DNA of 6,258 bases. Source: Candidatus Falkowiibacteriota bacterium (lineage in GTDB: Bacteria > Patescibacteriota > Patescibacteriia > CAIXNZ01 > JADLGS01). The notes under the pieces are model-generated. The model did no database searches. It worked only from the letters and a program-made list of their open reading frames with translations, and was not told where the DNA came from. A program made the translations under genes and the position numbers. The stretch covers positions 1 to 6,258 of the forward strand of contig JADLGS010000026.1 of assembly GCA_020849205.1 (NCBI GenBank), given 5' to 3'. Below are positions 6,060-6,258 of the stretch, piece after piece (position 1 is the stretch's first letter; each line of letters opens with the position of its first letter).

Positions 6060-6257
6060 CTATGCGATACGCAAAAGTGGCGTATCGTTTTTGATAAATT
6101 GACGTACGAGACGGGCGCCAAGCGATGGCAATTCTATTGGCAACTTGTCCTTGCGAGTGATCCATTGATGTTCTTTTGTTTCTTCTTGAATCATGCCTGT
6201 AAAAACAATCAATTTTGTTCGCTTGTGTTGGGTGATGCTGTGGTGAGTGAGTTTTAC
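6060..6257 (-). CDS. mutY: C-terminal end of a MutY-like adenine glycosylase (partial)
   Basis: On the minus strand a frame is open from the window edge to a TAG (complement of 6060-6062), giving 65 C-terminal residues; the start lies beyond the window. The sequence has LTHHSITQHK (3-12), a hydrophobic strand KLIVFTGMI (15-23), then HQWITRKDK (30-38), LPSLGARLV (43-51) and a short tail ending LLRIA. The order of a TH..(I/F)T strand, W(I/L)T(R) followed by a P/S-containing helix fits the NUDIX-like C-terminal domain of MutY, which recognises 8-oxoguanine opposite adenine while the missing N-terminal part removes the adenine. A free-standing NUDIX hydrolase is the main alternative. The gene converges on ileS with a 53-base gap and shares its terminator. 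Confidence 0.6.
   Translation of the reverse strand, partial: VKLTHHSITQHKRTKLIVFTGMIQEETKEHQWITRKDKLPIELPSLGARLVRQFIKNDTPLLRIA
6065..6092 (+). terminator. Second terminator-like hairpin, inside the convergent gene
   Basis: CGATACGC (6065-6072) pairs perfectly with GCGTATCG (6080-6087) around the loop AAAAGTG, and five T residues follow (6088-6092). On the plus strand this has the form of an intrinsic terminator, 16 bases past the first one. It lies within the last ten codons of the minus-strand gene, where it has no T run and so should not stop that gene. Confidence 0.55.
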
Positions 6258-6258
6258 G

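Noticed and set aside
5914..6165. 83-codon minus-strand open frame across the end of ileS
   Set aside because: It overlaps the ileS 3' end and runs through the terminator hairpin, and its protein is low-complexity with no domain. The frame ending at 6060 gives a sensible protein instead.
1..6258. Alternative genetic code with TGA read as glycine or tryptophan
   Set aside because: The intact genes use TGG and GGN normally and contain no in-frame TGA. Their ends fall on TAA or TAG at expected lengths, so nothing requires recoding.

Overview
The window most likely comes from a bacterium with small, tightly packed genes and fairly AT-rich DNA. A Patescibacteria (candidate phyla radiation) genome is my best guess. 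The reasons are a compact type-2 isoleucyl-tRNA synthetase, intergenic heptamer repeats, a hairpin built on CCCTTCGACAAGCTCAGGG that I remember from many such genomes, and uneven use of Shine-Dalgarno sites. No marker here proves the taxonomy. All reading frames fit the standard bacterial code, with no in-frame TGA.

Layout, left to right. (1) The 3' part of an unrecognised plus-strand gene is open from the window edge to base 845 and is followed by an intrinsic terminator (855-881). (2) A strong promoter (884-912) and a GGAGG site lead into an ATP-grasp ligase gene (948-2012), closed by a second hairpin terminator (2016-2048). (3) A type III L-asparaginase/isoaspartyl peptidase (2086-2991) has its best promoter so close to the ATG that its mRNA may be leaderless. 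(4) The 132-base gap 2992-3123 holds a six-unit heptamer array and a long palindrome overlapping the candidate ileS promoters. (5) ileS (3124-6006) encodes a 960-residue type-2 isoleucyl-tRNA synthetase. (6) A bidirectional terminator (6017-6049) separates ileS from a convergent minus-strand gene whose last 65 codons are visible (6060-6257). It looks like the C-terminal NUDIX-like domain of the adenine glycosylase MutY.

The four plus-strand genes are co-directional, but most gaps carry a terminator and a candidate promoter, so they look like separate transcription units and not one pathway operon. ileS serves translation, MutY would serve oxidative DNA repair, and the asparaginase handles asparagine or beta-aspartyl dipeptides. 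The ATP-grasp enzyme probably forms an amide or peptide bond on an unknown substrate. I found no defence system, CRISPR array, mobile element or RNA gene. The most interesting material is the regulatory and repeat DNA between genes, the orphan ATP-grasp enzyme, and the missing parts of the IleRS.
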